A stretch of DNA of 64,000 nt, from NCBI RefSeq assembly GCF_031127875.1, contig NZ_JARXIA010000016.1, positions 62,001-126,000 of the forward strand, written 5' to 3'. Source of the DNA: Pelagicoccus sp. SDUM812005 (lineage in GTDB: Bacteria > Verrucomicrobiota > Verrucomicrobiia > Opitutales > Opitutaceae). This document shows, piece by piece, positions 8,405-18,023 of the stretch. Position 1 is the first letter of the stretch, and the number at the start of each line of letters is the position of its first letter. Below the pieces are notes generated by a model. The model was not told the origin of the DNA. It made no database searches and saw nothing but the letters and a program-made list of their open reading frames with translations. A program made the translations under genes and the position numbers.

Positions 8405-11400
8405 TTCGGCTACGAGGAGCTGGCGTCCTTTGGACTTGAGCTCCTCTAGGCTGATTTCCCCTTTGTCGACTTTGGCGATGAGGGCCTTTTGCGCTTCGTA
8501 GTCTTTGTTCACTACACCCGCGTGGCTCTGCAGCATGCGCCAAGCTTTGCGGCGTTCGATGTTGAAGAGCACCATTTGGCGGCTCATCTTCATCGGGACG
8601 CGTTTGCCGTTTCCGGAGTCGTAGTAGATGTAGACGCCGAAGTCAGGGATGTAAGCGCGGTTCTTGGGATCGGTGAAGCGGCGGTAGACCACGTCTTGCT
8701 GGGTGACGCGCAGGAGCACGTCTTCGAGGAACTCCATGCGTTCGACTTCTTCCGCTGTCGCCTTTTTGATGTGCTGGCGGAAGCGGGCTTCGGTGCAGGC
8801 CCAGTGGGCGATGGTGAAGGCGTAGCTTTCTTTGGTATCGCTGTATTTGGCCTGCCACCAGTCGCGGTCCGGGTTCTTGTTGCCTTTGAGGCTGAGCGCT
8901 TCCTGGTAGGACTCGCCGAGCTGCGGGTTGAATACGAACTCGGGCAGGCAGCGGCTTTCGCGGGCTAGGGTTGCTTGGTTGGTGGCCATGTTGTCGGCGA
9001 CTCCGTGTTCCGGCTGGCAGGTGGTGTAGCATTGGAAGAAGGCGGTACCGCGGTACTGCAGGCCTTCGAGCAAGCTGTTGTAGAGCTTGGCGGAATCGGC
9101 TATGGAGACTTGGGCGAGGTAGGGGGAGCCGTGTCCGTTGAGGAAGCACTCGGTGATGTTCTTCATCTCGTTAAGCTTGCCTTGGGAGGCTGCCCCGGCC
9201 TGGTTCATGTCGAAGCCACCCGTCATGGGACTGTGGTCGGAGTTTTGCCCGCCGGTGTTCGAATACACTTGGGTGTCGAGCATGAGCAGCTTCACGTTGG
9301 GGCGATTTTGTAGGATGACCTTGGATACGTTTTGGAAGCCGATGTCGCCCATGCCGCCGTCGCCGCCGACGCACCAAACCTTAGGAAGCTCCTTGATTTC
9401 CTGATCGGTCATGAGGGCATCGGTAAAGTGGGTGTAGTTGAAGTAGGTGGCTTCGTCGAGCAGGTCTCCGTCCATGAGGTGGTCGACCATGCGTTCGGGT
9501 AGCACGGAGCGACGGGCGTTTTCCGTCATGAAGCTTTCCCCCATCATCCACGAGATGGTGGCTCCGTCTTGGAAGAGGGAGTTGAGCCATGGGTAGGGGT
9601 GGGGATTGTTCGGTGGGGTGGAGCCGTAGACGGTATTGCAACCGGTATGGGCGCCCATGGCCATGACGGACATGCCGTTGGCGAGGCGTCCGTCGATGCT
9701 TTGCAGCTGCTTGTGGTTGAAGGCTTCCTTTTCGAGGACGAGGCAGATGGCCTCGATGAGTTCCGTATCCGAAATCTCGCCACGGGCGGCGAGGCGGGCA
9801 TCGGTGTCGGCATCGGAGTCCCCTCCGAGGCCCATGATGACGTGGGACACGATGCGCTTCCAGGTGGCGTAAGCCTTAGGGTCGCTTTGGGCGAGCTCCT
9901 GGAGCTTCGCGATGCCGTGGGCCTTGAGGTCCGCGACTTTCTTGAGGAAGCGATCCGCCTTCTTGTGGTAGATGGGGCGCATGTAGGCTTCCGTTACGGA
10001 GGCGAGGGCGTGCAGGACGGGCTTTTCTCCGCAACCGGCGCAAGCTCCGTCGCCGGACACGAGAGCGTCGTAGTTGCGGTTGACCATCATGTGGTTTCGC
10101 CAAGCGGCGGGACGCGAGTCTTCAGGCGTCTCGTCGTTGTAGAGGCCGAGGTACTTTTGCTCGGTGTCGGGGAGCAACCGCAGGAACTGGGTGGCGGAGA
10201 GGATCTCCGCGTTGTATTCCTCTGTGTCCTCGACCATGCGCAGTGCGTCGTGGTCGCCGCACTCCTCGACGCAGAGACCGCAGCCTTTGCAGAGGTCGGA
10301 GACGAAGATGGAGAAAATGCCGCCCATGCCCTTTTCTTTTCGTTCCAAGGAAAAGAAGACTGCGGGAACCTTGAGGTAGGCGAGCGGGAGGATCTTGAGG
10401 ATGGAGTCCAGCTCGTTAGCGGCGTCGGCGGATATTTTTTGGTCCGCTCGGACGAGTTCCATGACGAGGTCGCGTACGGATTCGCCTTCCTTCTTCTTGG
10501 CGTTGGCTTGCATGCGATCGCGGATGGCTTGGTCGACGTCCGGAATGGCAGCGGCGATCAGGGCGCGTTGCTCGGGGTCGCGCACGTAGTTTTCCACGGC
10601 AGTGCGCAGGATGGTTTGCAAATCCTGGGCGGTATTGGGCAGGGCGGTGTCGGGGCAGGAGGTGATGCACTCCATGCACTGGGTGCAGTTTTCCGCGAAG
10701 TACTTCGGGGTTTCCCGGCGGGAGCCGTACTTGGAGGCGGTCGAACCGGTGGCGGAGGCCATGACGCCCACCGCGGAAAGGGGCGAGGCCGGCTGGTCGT
10801 AGCCGAGGCCGGCTCGGAACTCCTGATCGAAGGTGGCGGTTTGGTACATGGGGAGGCCGCTTGGCTGCTCGGGGTGGGGGGCGCAGCCGCAGGCGCCACC
10901 GCAGTCGCTGTTGGGCAGCAGCATTTCGCCGCGCATGGCGGAGAGGTCGGGGGCGTCGAGGGGGCCGTAGGGCACCTCGCGGAGCTGGGAGCCGCCTTGG
11001 ACCATGACCTCCATGTTGGAGTCGACCACTGCATCTCCGAACTTGCCGAACTTCTTGTTGTACTGGGCCCGAACCACCTCCTTGAAGTGGTCTTCGTCGA
11101 TGCCGAAGGTTTTGAGGAAGGGGGATACTTTGAAGAAGGCGCCGAGGAAGGAGTTCCCTTGCATGCGGAGCTGGAGATCGGGGCGTTTGGCGGCGCCCTT
11201 GGCGATGTTGAAGCCCGGTAGGGTGTAGATGCGTATCTTCTTATCGACGATCTCCTGGCGATATTTTTTGGGGATGCGCTGCCAGGCTTGGGCGGGCGTT
11301 TCGGAGGATTCCCAGATGAAGGCGCCGCCTTCGACGAGGCCTTTGATGGGATTGATATGGGTGAAGGCTTTGGGGTCGCAGCAGAGCACGACGTTGACGT

Positions 11401-13045
11401 GCTTTAGGTCGCAGTTGACGCGTACGCGCTCGGGGGCCGCGGTGAGGAAGTATTCGGTTGGGGCTCCTTTCTTTTCCGAACCGTACTTTGGATTAGCGGA
11501 AACGTGCACGACTTCGCGCGGGGCGCCGTTTTCGTCCCTTTCGTCGTCTCGTTCCGCGACGAAGGTGCCCAGTTCCCCGATGATTTCGGCGAGGTTCTTG
11601 CCGGTGGTGATCATGCCCCAGCCCCCGATGGAGTGGAGGCGTACGGCGATGGCGTCCTGGGGCAGGAGGGACGGCGTTTCGTCGGCGCAAACGGAGTAGG
11701 GGTGGTCGACGCCGAGGTTGAAGAAGGTCACTCCGTCGTCGGCGGTCTTGCCGTCTTGGCGGGCTCGGCCTTCGGCCACGAATTCGTAGGCGCCGATGAT
11801 GTGCTCCGGACGGAAGTCGCGGGAGCCGAGTCCGTAGACGCCGGAGAAGTTGCGCGGCACCTCGCTTTGTTCGATGGTGGGAAGTCCGTCGCGGTGGGCG
11901 AAGCCAGGATGGATGTAGCTCTTGGTCAAGGCGGCTCTGACTTCGCGGGCGAGGGGATTGTCGCCGGCGAAGGGTTCGTCCGTGCGCTCGAGGATGATGC
12001 AGGACTTCTTGCCGCGCAGGGCTTCTACGATGGCCGCTTGGGGGAAGGGACGGATGACGTTGACGTGGATGGAACCGACTTTCGCCCCGCGCGTTTCGCG
12101 CAGGTAGTCGACGGCGGCCTCGATGTTTTCGGCAGCGGAGCCGAGGGAGATGAAAGTGATTTCCGCGTCGTCGTTGCGGTATTCGGTGACGAGGTCGTAG
12201 TGGCGTCCGGTGAGTTTGCCGAACTCATGGTAGGCTTCTTCGATGAATCCGAGAATGGGTTCCACGAAGTTGTTGCGGCGTGCCACCACGCCGTTCATGT
12301 AGTGCTCTTGGTTTTGCACGGGGCCGATGAGGGCTGGATCCTCGAGGTCGATCACCTTTGGAATGCGGCGACGGGTCGGGCCGAAGAGCTGGCGTTGGGC
12401 TTCGGTGGGGCATTCCACGATATCGTCCGGAGAGCCGAGGAATTCGCGCAGGAGCTCGGACTCGTGCTTGAGGAAGGTTCGCTCGAGGTGGGAGGTGAGA
12501 AATCCGTCCTGGATGTTCATCCCCGGGGTGAGGGCCTTTTCGGTGACCTTGCGCAGGATGACGGCCTGGTCGGCGGCTTGTTGGGCATCCTTGGCGAACA
12601 TCATGATCCAGCCCGTGTCGAGGGCGGCATAGATGTCGTCGTGGCCGCAGTGCACGTTGAGGGCGTGCTTGGTGAGGGCCCGGGCGGCGACTTCCAGCAC
12701 CATGGTCGAGAGCTTGCCCGGGGCGTGGTAGTACTGTTCGATGCCGTAGACGATGCCTTGGCCGGAGGTGAAGTTCACGGTGCGCTTGCCGGTGACGGAT
12801 TGGGCGATGGCCCCGCCTTGGGCGGCGTGTTCGCCTTCGGTTTCGATAGCGAGTGTGGGCCGTCCGAATACGTTGAGCTGACCCTTGGCTCGGGCGAACT
12901 CGAACATTTCTCCCATCTCGGTGGAAGGGGTGATCGGGTAGAAAACGCCTGCCTCGGCGATCCGAGCCTCGGTGTAGAGGGCGACCAGTTGGTTGCCGTT
13001 GGTGGTGATGCGGATACCTGGGTATTTCGGTTTCGTTGCGATCAT
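8402..13045 (-). CDS. nifJ: Pyruvate:ferredoxin (flavodoxin) oxidoreductase, long form
   Basis: Single-chain enzyme that converts pyruvate and CoA to acetyl-CoA, CO2 and reduced ferredoxin. Domains in order: pyrimidine-binding N-terminal domain (NGNQLVALYTEARIAEAG onwards), the transketolase-like second domain, the gamma domain around residues 440-680 (LHSIGGWGMITTGK), a ferredoxin region with two cysteine clusters (CTQCMECITSCP near 786 and CKGCGLCVEEC near 919), and the C-terminal thiamine diphosphate domain (GDGACAGCGEKP near 1005, GDGGMGDIGFQN near 1226, VYSNTGGQNS). It has 1547 residues against about 1170-1200 for usual PFORs. Part of the excess is a spacing of about 130 residues between the two clusters, normally about 45. 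The TAG stop lies within the palindromic repeat. Confidence 0.92.
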   Translation of the reverse strand: MIATKPKYPGIRITTNGNQLVALYTEARIAEAGVFYPITPSTEMGEMFEFARAKGQLNVFGRPTLAIETEGEHAAQGGAIAQSVTGKRTVNFTSGQGIVYGIEQYYHAPGKLSTMVLEVAARALTKHALNVHCGHDDIYAALDTGWIMMFAKDAQQAADQAVILRKVTEKALTPGMNIQDGFLTSHLERTFLKHESELLREFLGSPDDIVECPTEAQRQLFGPTRRRIPKVIDLEDPALIGPVQNQEHYMNGVVARRNNFVEPILGFIEEAYHEFGKLTGRHYDLVTEYRNDDAEITFISLGSAAENIEAAVDYLRETRGAKVGSIHVNVIRPFPQAAIVEALRGKKSCIILERTDEPFAGDNPLAREVRAALTKSYIHPGFAHRDGLPTIEQSEVPRNFSGVYGLGSRDFRPEHIIGAYEFVAEGRARQDGKTADDGVTFFNLGVDHPYSVCADETPSLLPQDAIAVRLHSIGGWGMITTGKNLAEIIGELGTFVAERDDERDENGAPREVVHVSANPKYGSEKKGAPTEYFLTAAPERVRVNCDLKHVNVVLCCDPKAFTHINPIKGLVEGGAFIWESSETPAQAWQRIPKKYRQEIVDKKIRIYTLPGFNIAKGAAKRPDLQLRMQGNSFLGAFFKVSPFLKTFGIDEDHFKEVVRAQYNKKFGKFGDAVVDSNMEVMVQGGSQLREVPYGPLDAPDLSAMRGEMLLPNSDCGGACGCAPHPEQPSGLPMYQTATFDQEFRAGLGYDQPASPLSAVGVMASATGSTASKYGSRRETPKYFAENCTQCMECITSCPDTALPNTAQDLQTILRTAVENYVRDPEQRALIAAAIPDVDQAIRDRMQANAKKKEGESVRDLVMELVRADQKISADAANELDSILKILPLAYLKVPAVFFSLERKEKGMGGIFSIFVSDLCKGCGLCVEECGDHDALRMVEDTEEYNAEILSATQFLRLLPDTEQKYLGLYNDETPEDSRPAAWRNHMMVNRNYDALVSGDGACAGCGEKPVLHALASVTEAYMRPIYHKKADRFLKKVADLKAHGIAKLQELAQSDPKAYATWKRIVSHVIMGLGGDSDADTDARLAARGEISDTELIEAICLVLEKEAFNHKQLQSIDGRLANGMSVMAMGAHTGCNTVYGSTPPNNPHPYPWLNSLFQDGATISWMMGESFMTENARRSVLPERMVDHLMDGDLLDEATYFNYTHFTDALMTDQEIKELPKVWCVGGDGGMGDIGFQNVSKVILQNRPNVKLLMLDTQVYSNTGGQNSDHSPMTGGFDMNQAGAASQGKLNEMKNITECFLNGHGSPYLAQVSIADSAKLYNSLLEGLQYRGTAFFQCYTTCQPEHGVADNMATNQATLARESRCLPEFVFNPQLGESYQEALSLKGNKNPDRDWWQAKYSDTKESYAFTIAHWACTEARFRQHIKKATAEEVERMEFLEDVLLRVTQQDVVYRRFTDPKNRAYIPDFGVYIYYDSGNGKRVPMKMSRQMVLFNIERRKAWRMLQSHAGVVNKDYEAQKALIAKVDKGEISLEELKSKGRQLLVAE

Positions 13046-13331
13046 GGGAGCAGTGGCTGTTAGCTTTTCGAGATAGGGGCTTGGCTAGGGAACGCGGTTC
13101 GGTCCCTAGCGGCGCCGGTGCCCGAAGCGATTGCAGCCTCAGGCAGGGCTGAAGCATTGGCGATTCTAATAAATAAATAAAGACAAAAATATCATTAAAG
13201 TTTATCCTCGAAGAAAAAAAGGGCGGTGGGGACGGGGGATTGGAGCGTTGCGAGCTATGGCTGCAGGGGGGCTGCCATAAGATAAGCTTGAACCGGCGCG
13301 ACAAGCTTGTCGTTTTACACGCCTTTACGCA
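13046..13331. other. Intergenic region between divergent genes
   Basis: Divergent region between the oxidoreductase and the LpxC-like gene. It contains an AT-rich stretch at about 13165-13220 (repeated AATA units) in otherwise GC-rich DNA, a plausible place for promoters of both genes. No promoter hexamers convincing enough to place were found. Confidence 0.5.
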
Positions 13332-14367
13332 GATGACAGGCAAGGAACAAGACGGTCTAGGACGCATACTCGAAGGCAACGCTCAGGCGCTGGGCCGGGC
13401 GAAGGCGGAATTCGAGGCGACGCCGATCGACCAGGATTGGTCCAGCGACGAGGCGGCGCCGCGCATCGAGCGAGCGCGGACCATCGCGCGGCCGGTGGAG
13501 GTCAGCGCTCCGGGCACCTTTTCCAAGAACTCGATTCGCACCTTGAAGCTGGAGCCGACGGAGCTTTCCGGTTGGTGGCTGCAGCGCTGCGACATTCCGG
13601 ACTCCCTGCCGATCAAGGTATCGATTCGCAACGTCTGGACCACTGGCGAGATCGTGAGCAACATCGTGCTGCGTTCCGGATCCGTCCACAATTACGTGCG
13701 TCTGGTGGAGCACATCATCGCCTTGAAGGCGGGCATGGACGTGGACAATTTGCTGATCAAGCTCGATTCGGGCGATCCGCCGCTGTTCAACGAAGGGAGC
13801 AAGGAATTGGTGGAGGCCATCAACTCCGCCGGTCGCCAGGAGCTGGAGGCGCCGGTTCGCTACTTTACGGTGAAGGAGCGGGTATCGCTGCTCACCCCGC
13901 ACAACGGCTTGCTGCAGATCGATCCGGCGGACGCGGGAAGCCTGCGACTGGACATCGACTGCGTGCGTAACTTTCCCAACGCCATCGGGCAGCAGCGCAT
14001 TCGCTTCGTGAACAACGAGCGTTCCTTCCTGCACGGATCCACGGCGCGGACCAACACCACGGCGCGTCAGAAGTTTTTGGTTACCACCTTTGGCAAGCTG
14101 TTTCCCGAGTCGCGAAATCTTGGATACAATAGCAAGAACGTGTTGATCGCCGGCAAGCGGAAGTACAGCAACGAGCCAAGCCACCTGCATGAAGGCAAGT
14201 CCTTGGAGGCGGCGTGGCACCGGGCGGTGCTGGATTTGTTGGCGGCTTTGGCCTTGATCGACGAAGGACGTTTCGTGGGGAAGATCATCGACTACAAGGG
14301 CGGCCACTATCCGGACGTGGAGATGGTAAAGCTGCTCTACGCCTACGACCTTTTGGTCGAGGTTTAG
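13332..14367 (+). CDS. Divergent LpxC-like UDP-3-O-acyl-GlcNAc deacetylase homologue
   Basis: Resembles LpxC, the zinc deacetylase that commits UDP-acyl-GlcNAc to lipid A. Visible matches: a VEHIIALKAGMDVDN segment corresponding to the LpxC VEH zinc/catalytic motif, an ERSF segment near the LpxC ARTF loop, and the C-terminal KIIDYKGGHYPD segment corresponding to the SGH motif with the catalytic-site histidine. The helix that normally carries HKxLD reads HRAVLD, one residue longer, so the second zinc ligand is out of register. The ATG at 13332 is preferred (344 residues, near LpxC length); an in-frame TTG at 13240 would add a tail of no recognisable kind. It is a stand-alone gene, so it may be a paralogue with another role. 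Confidence 0.65.
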
Positions 14368-14389
14368 ACGGCGAGTAGGCTCAGGTCGC

Positions 14390-15394
14390 CTAAACTTCCG
14401 AGTCGCTCTTGATGAACTCGATCAGTTCGTCGACTTGGGTAAAGGCGATGGCGCTGTAGGTGTCGGCCGCTCCGTAGTAGATCGCGATCCGGCCGCTGGG
14501 CCCGTCGCAGAGAGTGGCGCAGGGGAAGGCGACGTTTGGCACGAAGCCGGTGGTTTCGTAGGATTTTTCCGGGGTGAGCAAGTAGCCGCGGCTGCGGTAA
14601 AGCACCGTGCTGGGGTCTTCGAGGTCGAGCAGGGCGGCGCCGATGCTGTAGACGAAGCCGTTGCAGGTGCCGGAAACCCCGTGGTAGAAGAGCAACCAGC
14701 CTTCGGTGGTTTCGATGGGGATAGGGCCGGCTCCGATTTTGGTGCCTTGCCACCAGCCCGAGCCCCCGGCGCTCATGACGTGACGGTGCTTGCCCCAGTA
14801 GGTTAGGTCCGGCGATTGGCTGAGGTAGATGTCGCCGAAGGGGGTATGGGCGCTGTCGGAGGGGCGGCTGAGCAGGACGTATTCGCCGCCGATCTTGCGA
14901 GGAAAGAGGACGCCGTTGCGGTTGAAGGGCATGAGCGGGTTTTCCGCTTTGACGAAGGTCTTGAAGTCCTTGGTGTAGCCGAGACCGATGGAGGCGCCTT
15001 TCATGTCGTCGCACCAGGTGATGTAATAGGTGTCCTCGATTAGGACCACCCGAGGGTCGTAGGCATAGGAGTTGGGATTGGGCTTTCCGTTTTCGTCGAC
15101 CCAATCGATGCGCCGGTCCTCGAGATCCCAGTTGATGGCGTCCGGACTGGTGCCGAAGTGCAGTCCGGCGCGGCCGCTTTTGTCGTCGACGCGGAAGACG
15201 CCTACGAAGGCGTCGCCGTAGGGCACTACGGCGCTGTTGTAGGCGCGTGCCCCGCTCGGGATGGGATTCCAGCCAATGATGGGGTTTTGGCTGAAGCGCC
15301 ACAGCGGAGCGGTGCAGCCAGCCGGCTTGTTTTCCCAAGGAATGTGCGGAAGGGCGGGACCGATTAAGGTTGGGGTATTTGAGGTTTTGCTCAT
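14390..15394 (-). CDS. GH130-family beta-mannoside phosphorylase/hydrolase-like enzyme
   Basis: Five-bladed beta-propeller enzyme of glycoside hydrolase family 130, which acts on beta-mannosides by phosphorolysis or hydrolysis. The 334-residue protein has the family's ARAYNSAVVPYGD segment near residue 50, the acidic SYAYDPRVVLIEDTYY segment near 110 (with the conserved YDPR aspartate), PRKIGGEYVLLSRPS near 165, and GWLLFYHGV near 230. No signal peptide, so it is probably cytoplasmic. There are no carbohydrate transport genes next to it. Its 3' end converges on the LpxC-like gene with a 22 bp gap. Confidence 0.8.
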   Translation of the reverse strand: MSKTSNTPTLIGPALPHIPWENKPAGCTAPLWRFSQNPIIGWNPIPSGARAYNSAVVPYGDAFVGVFRVDDKSGRAGLHFGTSPDAINWDLEDRRIDWVDENGKPNPNSYAYDPRVVLIEDTYYITWCDDMKGASIGLGYTKDFKTFVKAENPLMPFNRNGVLFPRKIGGEYVLLSRPSDSAHTPFGDIYLSQSPDLTYWGKHRHVMSAGGSGWWQGTKIGAGPIPIETTEGWLLFYHGVSGTCNGFVYSIGAALLDLEDPSTVLYRSRGYLLTPEKSYETTGFVPNVAFPCATLCDGPSGRIAIYYGAADTYSAIAFTQVDELIEFIKSDSEV

Positions 15395-15725
15395 TCGGTT
15401 TGAGTTTTATTGAAAGTTAAGGTGTTGATAACGATTGGGTTATGGGGTTTTGTGAGTGAGGGTTCTTTGCTGGATCCTGGCAACGAAAATGATTTTCCAT
15501 TCTGTGATTTTTACAGTTGGAGGGTTGCAAATTGTATCGAGGAGGCCTTTATAGCAGGGGTGCTTCGAGATGGAATCCTCTCTCCGTCGCACCGCTTAAC
15601 GAATCGCCTAAATTACGTGTGAGCAAATTAAGTGAACTGGGTACCAATTTTCGCCTGCCGTCTTCAGCGAAGCTTTCGCAGTGTCGGTGGATGATGGCTG
15701 TTGCCGGACTGGAGTCGGAGGCCTT
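15395..15725. other. Gene-free stretch of about 330 bp
   Basis: Lies between the divergently transcribed GH130 gene and the histidine kinase. It is more AT-rich than its surroundings, particularly 15400-15540. Short open frames here have no recognisable similarity, and I see no clear repeat, terminator or RNA element. It presumably carries the two promoters. Confidence 0.5.
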
Positions 15726-17843
15726 ATGACTCTTTTAGTTCGAGATCGTTTTCGCATCTTGGCATCCGCGGTTTCGGGAATTGCGGCTGCGGGACTGGTC
15801 CGTGTCGTTTGGCCGGACGCAATTTGGTTGATGGCCTTGCTGCCTATGTCGGTTGCCCTTGGCGTGAGTTATAGCCTTAAGGGAAGGGAGAATGGCCGAG
15901 GGAGCCGGAAAGAGCCGCGGGAAGGAGCCTGCGTGACTCCGAACGAATGCCATTCCGCTTTGTCGGCTGCCGGGGTGGGGGCCTTGCTCTGGGATTTAGA
16001 GACGGACGAGCTGCTGTGTACGGAAGATGTATTCGAAATTTTAGGACGGAAGAAGCCGTATGGAAAGCTGAGCTCCGAGGCGTTTCGCGAAGCGGTGCAT
16101 CCAGATGATCGCAGCGCTTTCGACTTGGCGGTGGAGTGGGTTAAGGGCGGCAAGAGGCGAAGCCCGATCGACTGTAGGTTCGTCAAGGCGGAGGGGGGCG
16201 TCGTTTGGGTGGAGCTCACTCTTTGCCTGGTGAACGGTGAGCAGGGAGCGAGGATTGCCGGGGCGATGACGGACGTCACGGAGAGAAAGCACGTGGAGGC
16301 CGAACTGGATCGGGGCGTGGCTTACTTGGAAGCGATTCTTGAGAATACCAAGAACATGGTATTTTCGATGGATACTGATTATCGCCTGACGGTTTTCAAT
16401 TCCCGCTTCTTGGCCAACGTGCGAGCCATCTATGGGAATCGTTTGCATGTGGGAGACAGTATCCTGGAAGAGGCTCCGGCGGCGATCGCTAAAATTTGGA
16501 AGCCGCGCTTCGCTCGAGCTCTGGCCGGAGAATCGTTTCATCTGGAGGAAGTTTTCAAGGTTAAGGGGAAGCGATTCTACTTCGATGTATCCTTGAAGCC
16601 GATACGCGAAAACGGGATTATTACAGGCGCGACCGTCTATAGCCGGAATATCACGGATCAAAAGATCCGCGAACGGGAATGGATCGAAGCGAAGGAGCGG
16701 GCGGAGGAGAGCGATCGCCTCAAGTCAGCCTTCCTCGCCAATATGTCGCATGAGATCAGGACCCCCTTGAACGCGGTCATGGGCTTTGCCCAACTTCTCA
16801 AGGCAGGCGGAGGTACCCGTGAGGAGCGCGAAAAGTTCGTGGATATAATCCTGTCCAATGGAAACCATTTGCTGCGGATCTTGGGCGACATAATCGAGTT
16901 GGCCCAGATCGAGTCGAACCAGCTTCGGGTGGAGCCGGTAACCTTTGACCTGCGCCTGATGCTCACGGAAATCTATTCCGCATTCAACGAACGTTTGAGG
17001 GCGGAAAAGGAGAGCCCGATTGAGATTGTAGTTGATAATCAGATACGAGATCCGGATCGCGTGACCTGCGACGAAACGCGTCTCAAGCAAATCATCTACA
17101 ACTTGGTTTCCAATTCCATCAAGTTTACCATGCAGGGGTCTATCCATGTCGGATACGAGCGCCGGCCGGATGGAATGATAGAGTTCTACGTGGCGGATAC
17201 GGGTATGGGAGTGCCAGAGGAATTGAAGGAGCGAATCTTCCATCGCTTTCGGCAAGGAGAGGGGCAGACGGGGCGCCGCAACGACGGGGTGGGCCTTGGC
17301 CTTTCCATCTGCCAAGGACTGGTGGGGCTTTTAGGTGGCCGTATCTGGTTCGAGGACAACCTGCCTAACGGCACCGTATTCCGCTTCACCGTGCGCGACC
17401 AAGCCGAGGAGCGGTGCGAGGATCGAAAAGTGGTGGAGCGGCAACCCGAGGGCGAATCGAAGCCTCCAAAGGGAGGAATCCGCGAGGGCAGCAAGGTGCT
17501 GGTGGCGGAAGACGATGACATGAACTTTCAAGTGGTCGACGAGTTCTTGAGAAATCAAAAGCTTGTCTCGGTGCGCGCCGAAAACGGAGAGGAAGCCGTA
17601 TTGGCAGTCGAGAACGACAGGGAGATTAAGCTCGTGGTCATGGATATCAGCATGCCGGTTCTCAATGGCTTGGAGGCGACCAAGCGTATCAAGGAAATCC
17701 GTCCGGACTTGCCAGTCATCGCCCACACCGCTCACGCCATGCGAAGGGATTTGGAGGAGGCCCGGAATGCAGGGTGCTCGGATTGCTTGGTGAAGCCCAT
17801 CAGCATCGATCGCTTCAAGCTCTTGCTCGCTCGCTACGTGTAA
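15726..17843 (+). CDS. Hybrid sensor histidine kinase/response regulator with PAS domains
   Basis: Membrane-anchored hybrid kinase of 705 residues. Order: two hydrophobic segments in the first 45 residues; PAS domain at about 75-195 (GVGALLWDLETDEL); second PAS at about 205-315 (KNMVFSMDTDYRLTVFNSRF); HisKA with the phosphoacceptor histidine in NMSHEIRTPLN near 340; HATPase_c with N box (LKQIIYNLVSNSIKF) and G boxes (DTGMGVP, GVGLGLSICQ); C-terminal receiver with the phospho-aspartate in VVMDISMP near 638 and the lysine in LVKPI near 690. The ATG at 15726 follows GGAG; a GTG at 15681 is possible. No DNA-binding domain and no partner regulator nearby, so output is presumably through a phosphotransfer protein elsewhere. 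Confidence 0.93.
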   Translation: MTLLVRDRFRILASAVSGIAAAGLVRVVWPDAIWLMALLPMSVALGVSYSLKGRENGRGSRKEPREGACVTPNECHSALSAAGVGALLWDLETDELLCTEDVFEILGRKKPYGKLSSEAFREAVHPDDRSAFDLAVEWVKGGKRRSPIDCRFVKAEGGVVWVELTLCLVNGEQGARIAGAMTDVTERKHVEAELDRGVAYLEAILENTKNMVFSMDTDYRLTVFNSRFLANVRAIYGNRLHVGDSILEEAPAAIAKIWKPRFARALAGESFHLEEVFKVKGKRFYFDVSLKPIRENGIITGATVYSRNITDQKIREREWIEAKERAEESDRLKSAFLANMSHEIRTPLNAVMGFAQLLKAGGGTREEREKFVDIILSNGNHLLRILGDIIELAQIESNQLRVEPVTFDLRLMLTEIYSAFNERLRAEKESPIEIVVDNQIRDPDRVTCDETRLKQIIYNLVSNSIKFTMQGSIHVGYERRPDGMIEFYVADTGMGVPEELKERIFHRFRQGEGQTGRRNDGVGLGLSICQGLVGLLGGRIWFEDNLPNGTVFRFTVRDQAEERCEDRKVVERQPEGESKPPKGGIREGSKVLVAEDDDMNFQVVDEFLRNQKLVSVRAENGEEAVLAVENDREIKLVVMDISMPVLNGLEATKRIKEIRPDLPVIAHTAHAMRRDLEEARNAGCSDCLVKPISIDRFKLLLARYV

Positions 17844-17908
17844 GGCGGGGCGAGCGGAAAACCTTCGGGCTTGACCTTAAGGAGGTCGCGGGCCTAGTTT
17901 CAGTTCCA

Positions 17909-17974
17909 ATGTCAATCGCATCGAACTACTCGTTTTGGTTTTATTACTTCTGGAATTTCCAGGGGCGTGATTGA
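17909..17974 (+). CDS. Aromatic-rich leader peptide of the DAHP synthase gene
   Basis: A 21-codon frame from ATG 17909 to TGA 17972-17974. Nine residues are aromatic: Tyr7, Phe9, Trp10, Phe11, Tyr12, Tyr13, Phe14, Trp15 and Phe17, including seven in a row at 9-15. Such a cluster just upstream of a terminator and of the first enzyme of aromatic amino acid synthesis is the hallmark of a ribosome-mediated attenuator. The codons of residues 15-19 form one strand of the predicted antiterminator. AAGGAGG lies 23 bases upstream of the ATG, rather far for initiation, so the exact start codon is less certain than the frame. Confidence 0.82.
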   Translation: MSIASNYSFWFYYFWNFQGRD

Positions 17975-18023
17975 CGTATCTAAATAGAACCGAGTAAATC
18001 CGCAGAAAAGCCCTGGTATTCCA
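17951..18023 (+). promoter_or_regulatory. Predicted antiterminator pairing in the aro leader
   Basis: The segment 17951-17966 (TGGAATTTCCAGGGGC), inside the last codons of the leader peptide, is nearly the exact complement of 18010-18023 (GCCCTGGTATTCCA). The second segment is also the 5' arm of the terminator. The two pairings exclude each other. A ribosome stalled on the aromatic codon run would leave the first segment free and allow transcription into DAHP synthase; a ribosome reaching the stop codon would cover it and permit termination. Confidence 0.78.

Noticed and set aside
9569..13063. Two long plus-strand open frames (550 and 519 codons) across the oxidoreductase
   Set aside because: They are antisense to a gene whose protein shows clear conserved motifs. 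Their translations are rich in Gly, Val, Glu and Asp with no recognisable domain, as expected from the complement of GC-rich coding DNA.
13240..13331. N-terminal extension of the LpxC-like protein from the in-frame TTG at 13240
   Set aside because: The extra 31 residues have no match to the family and begin in the likely promoter region; the ATG at 13332 gives a normal length.
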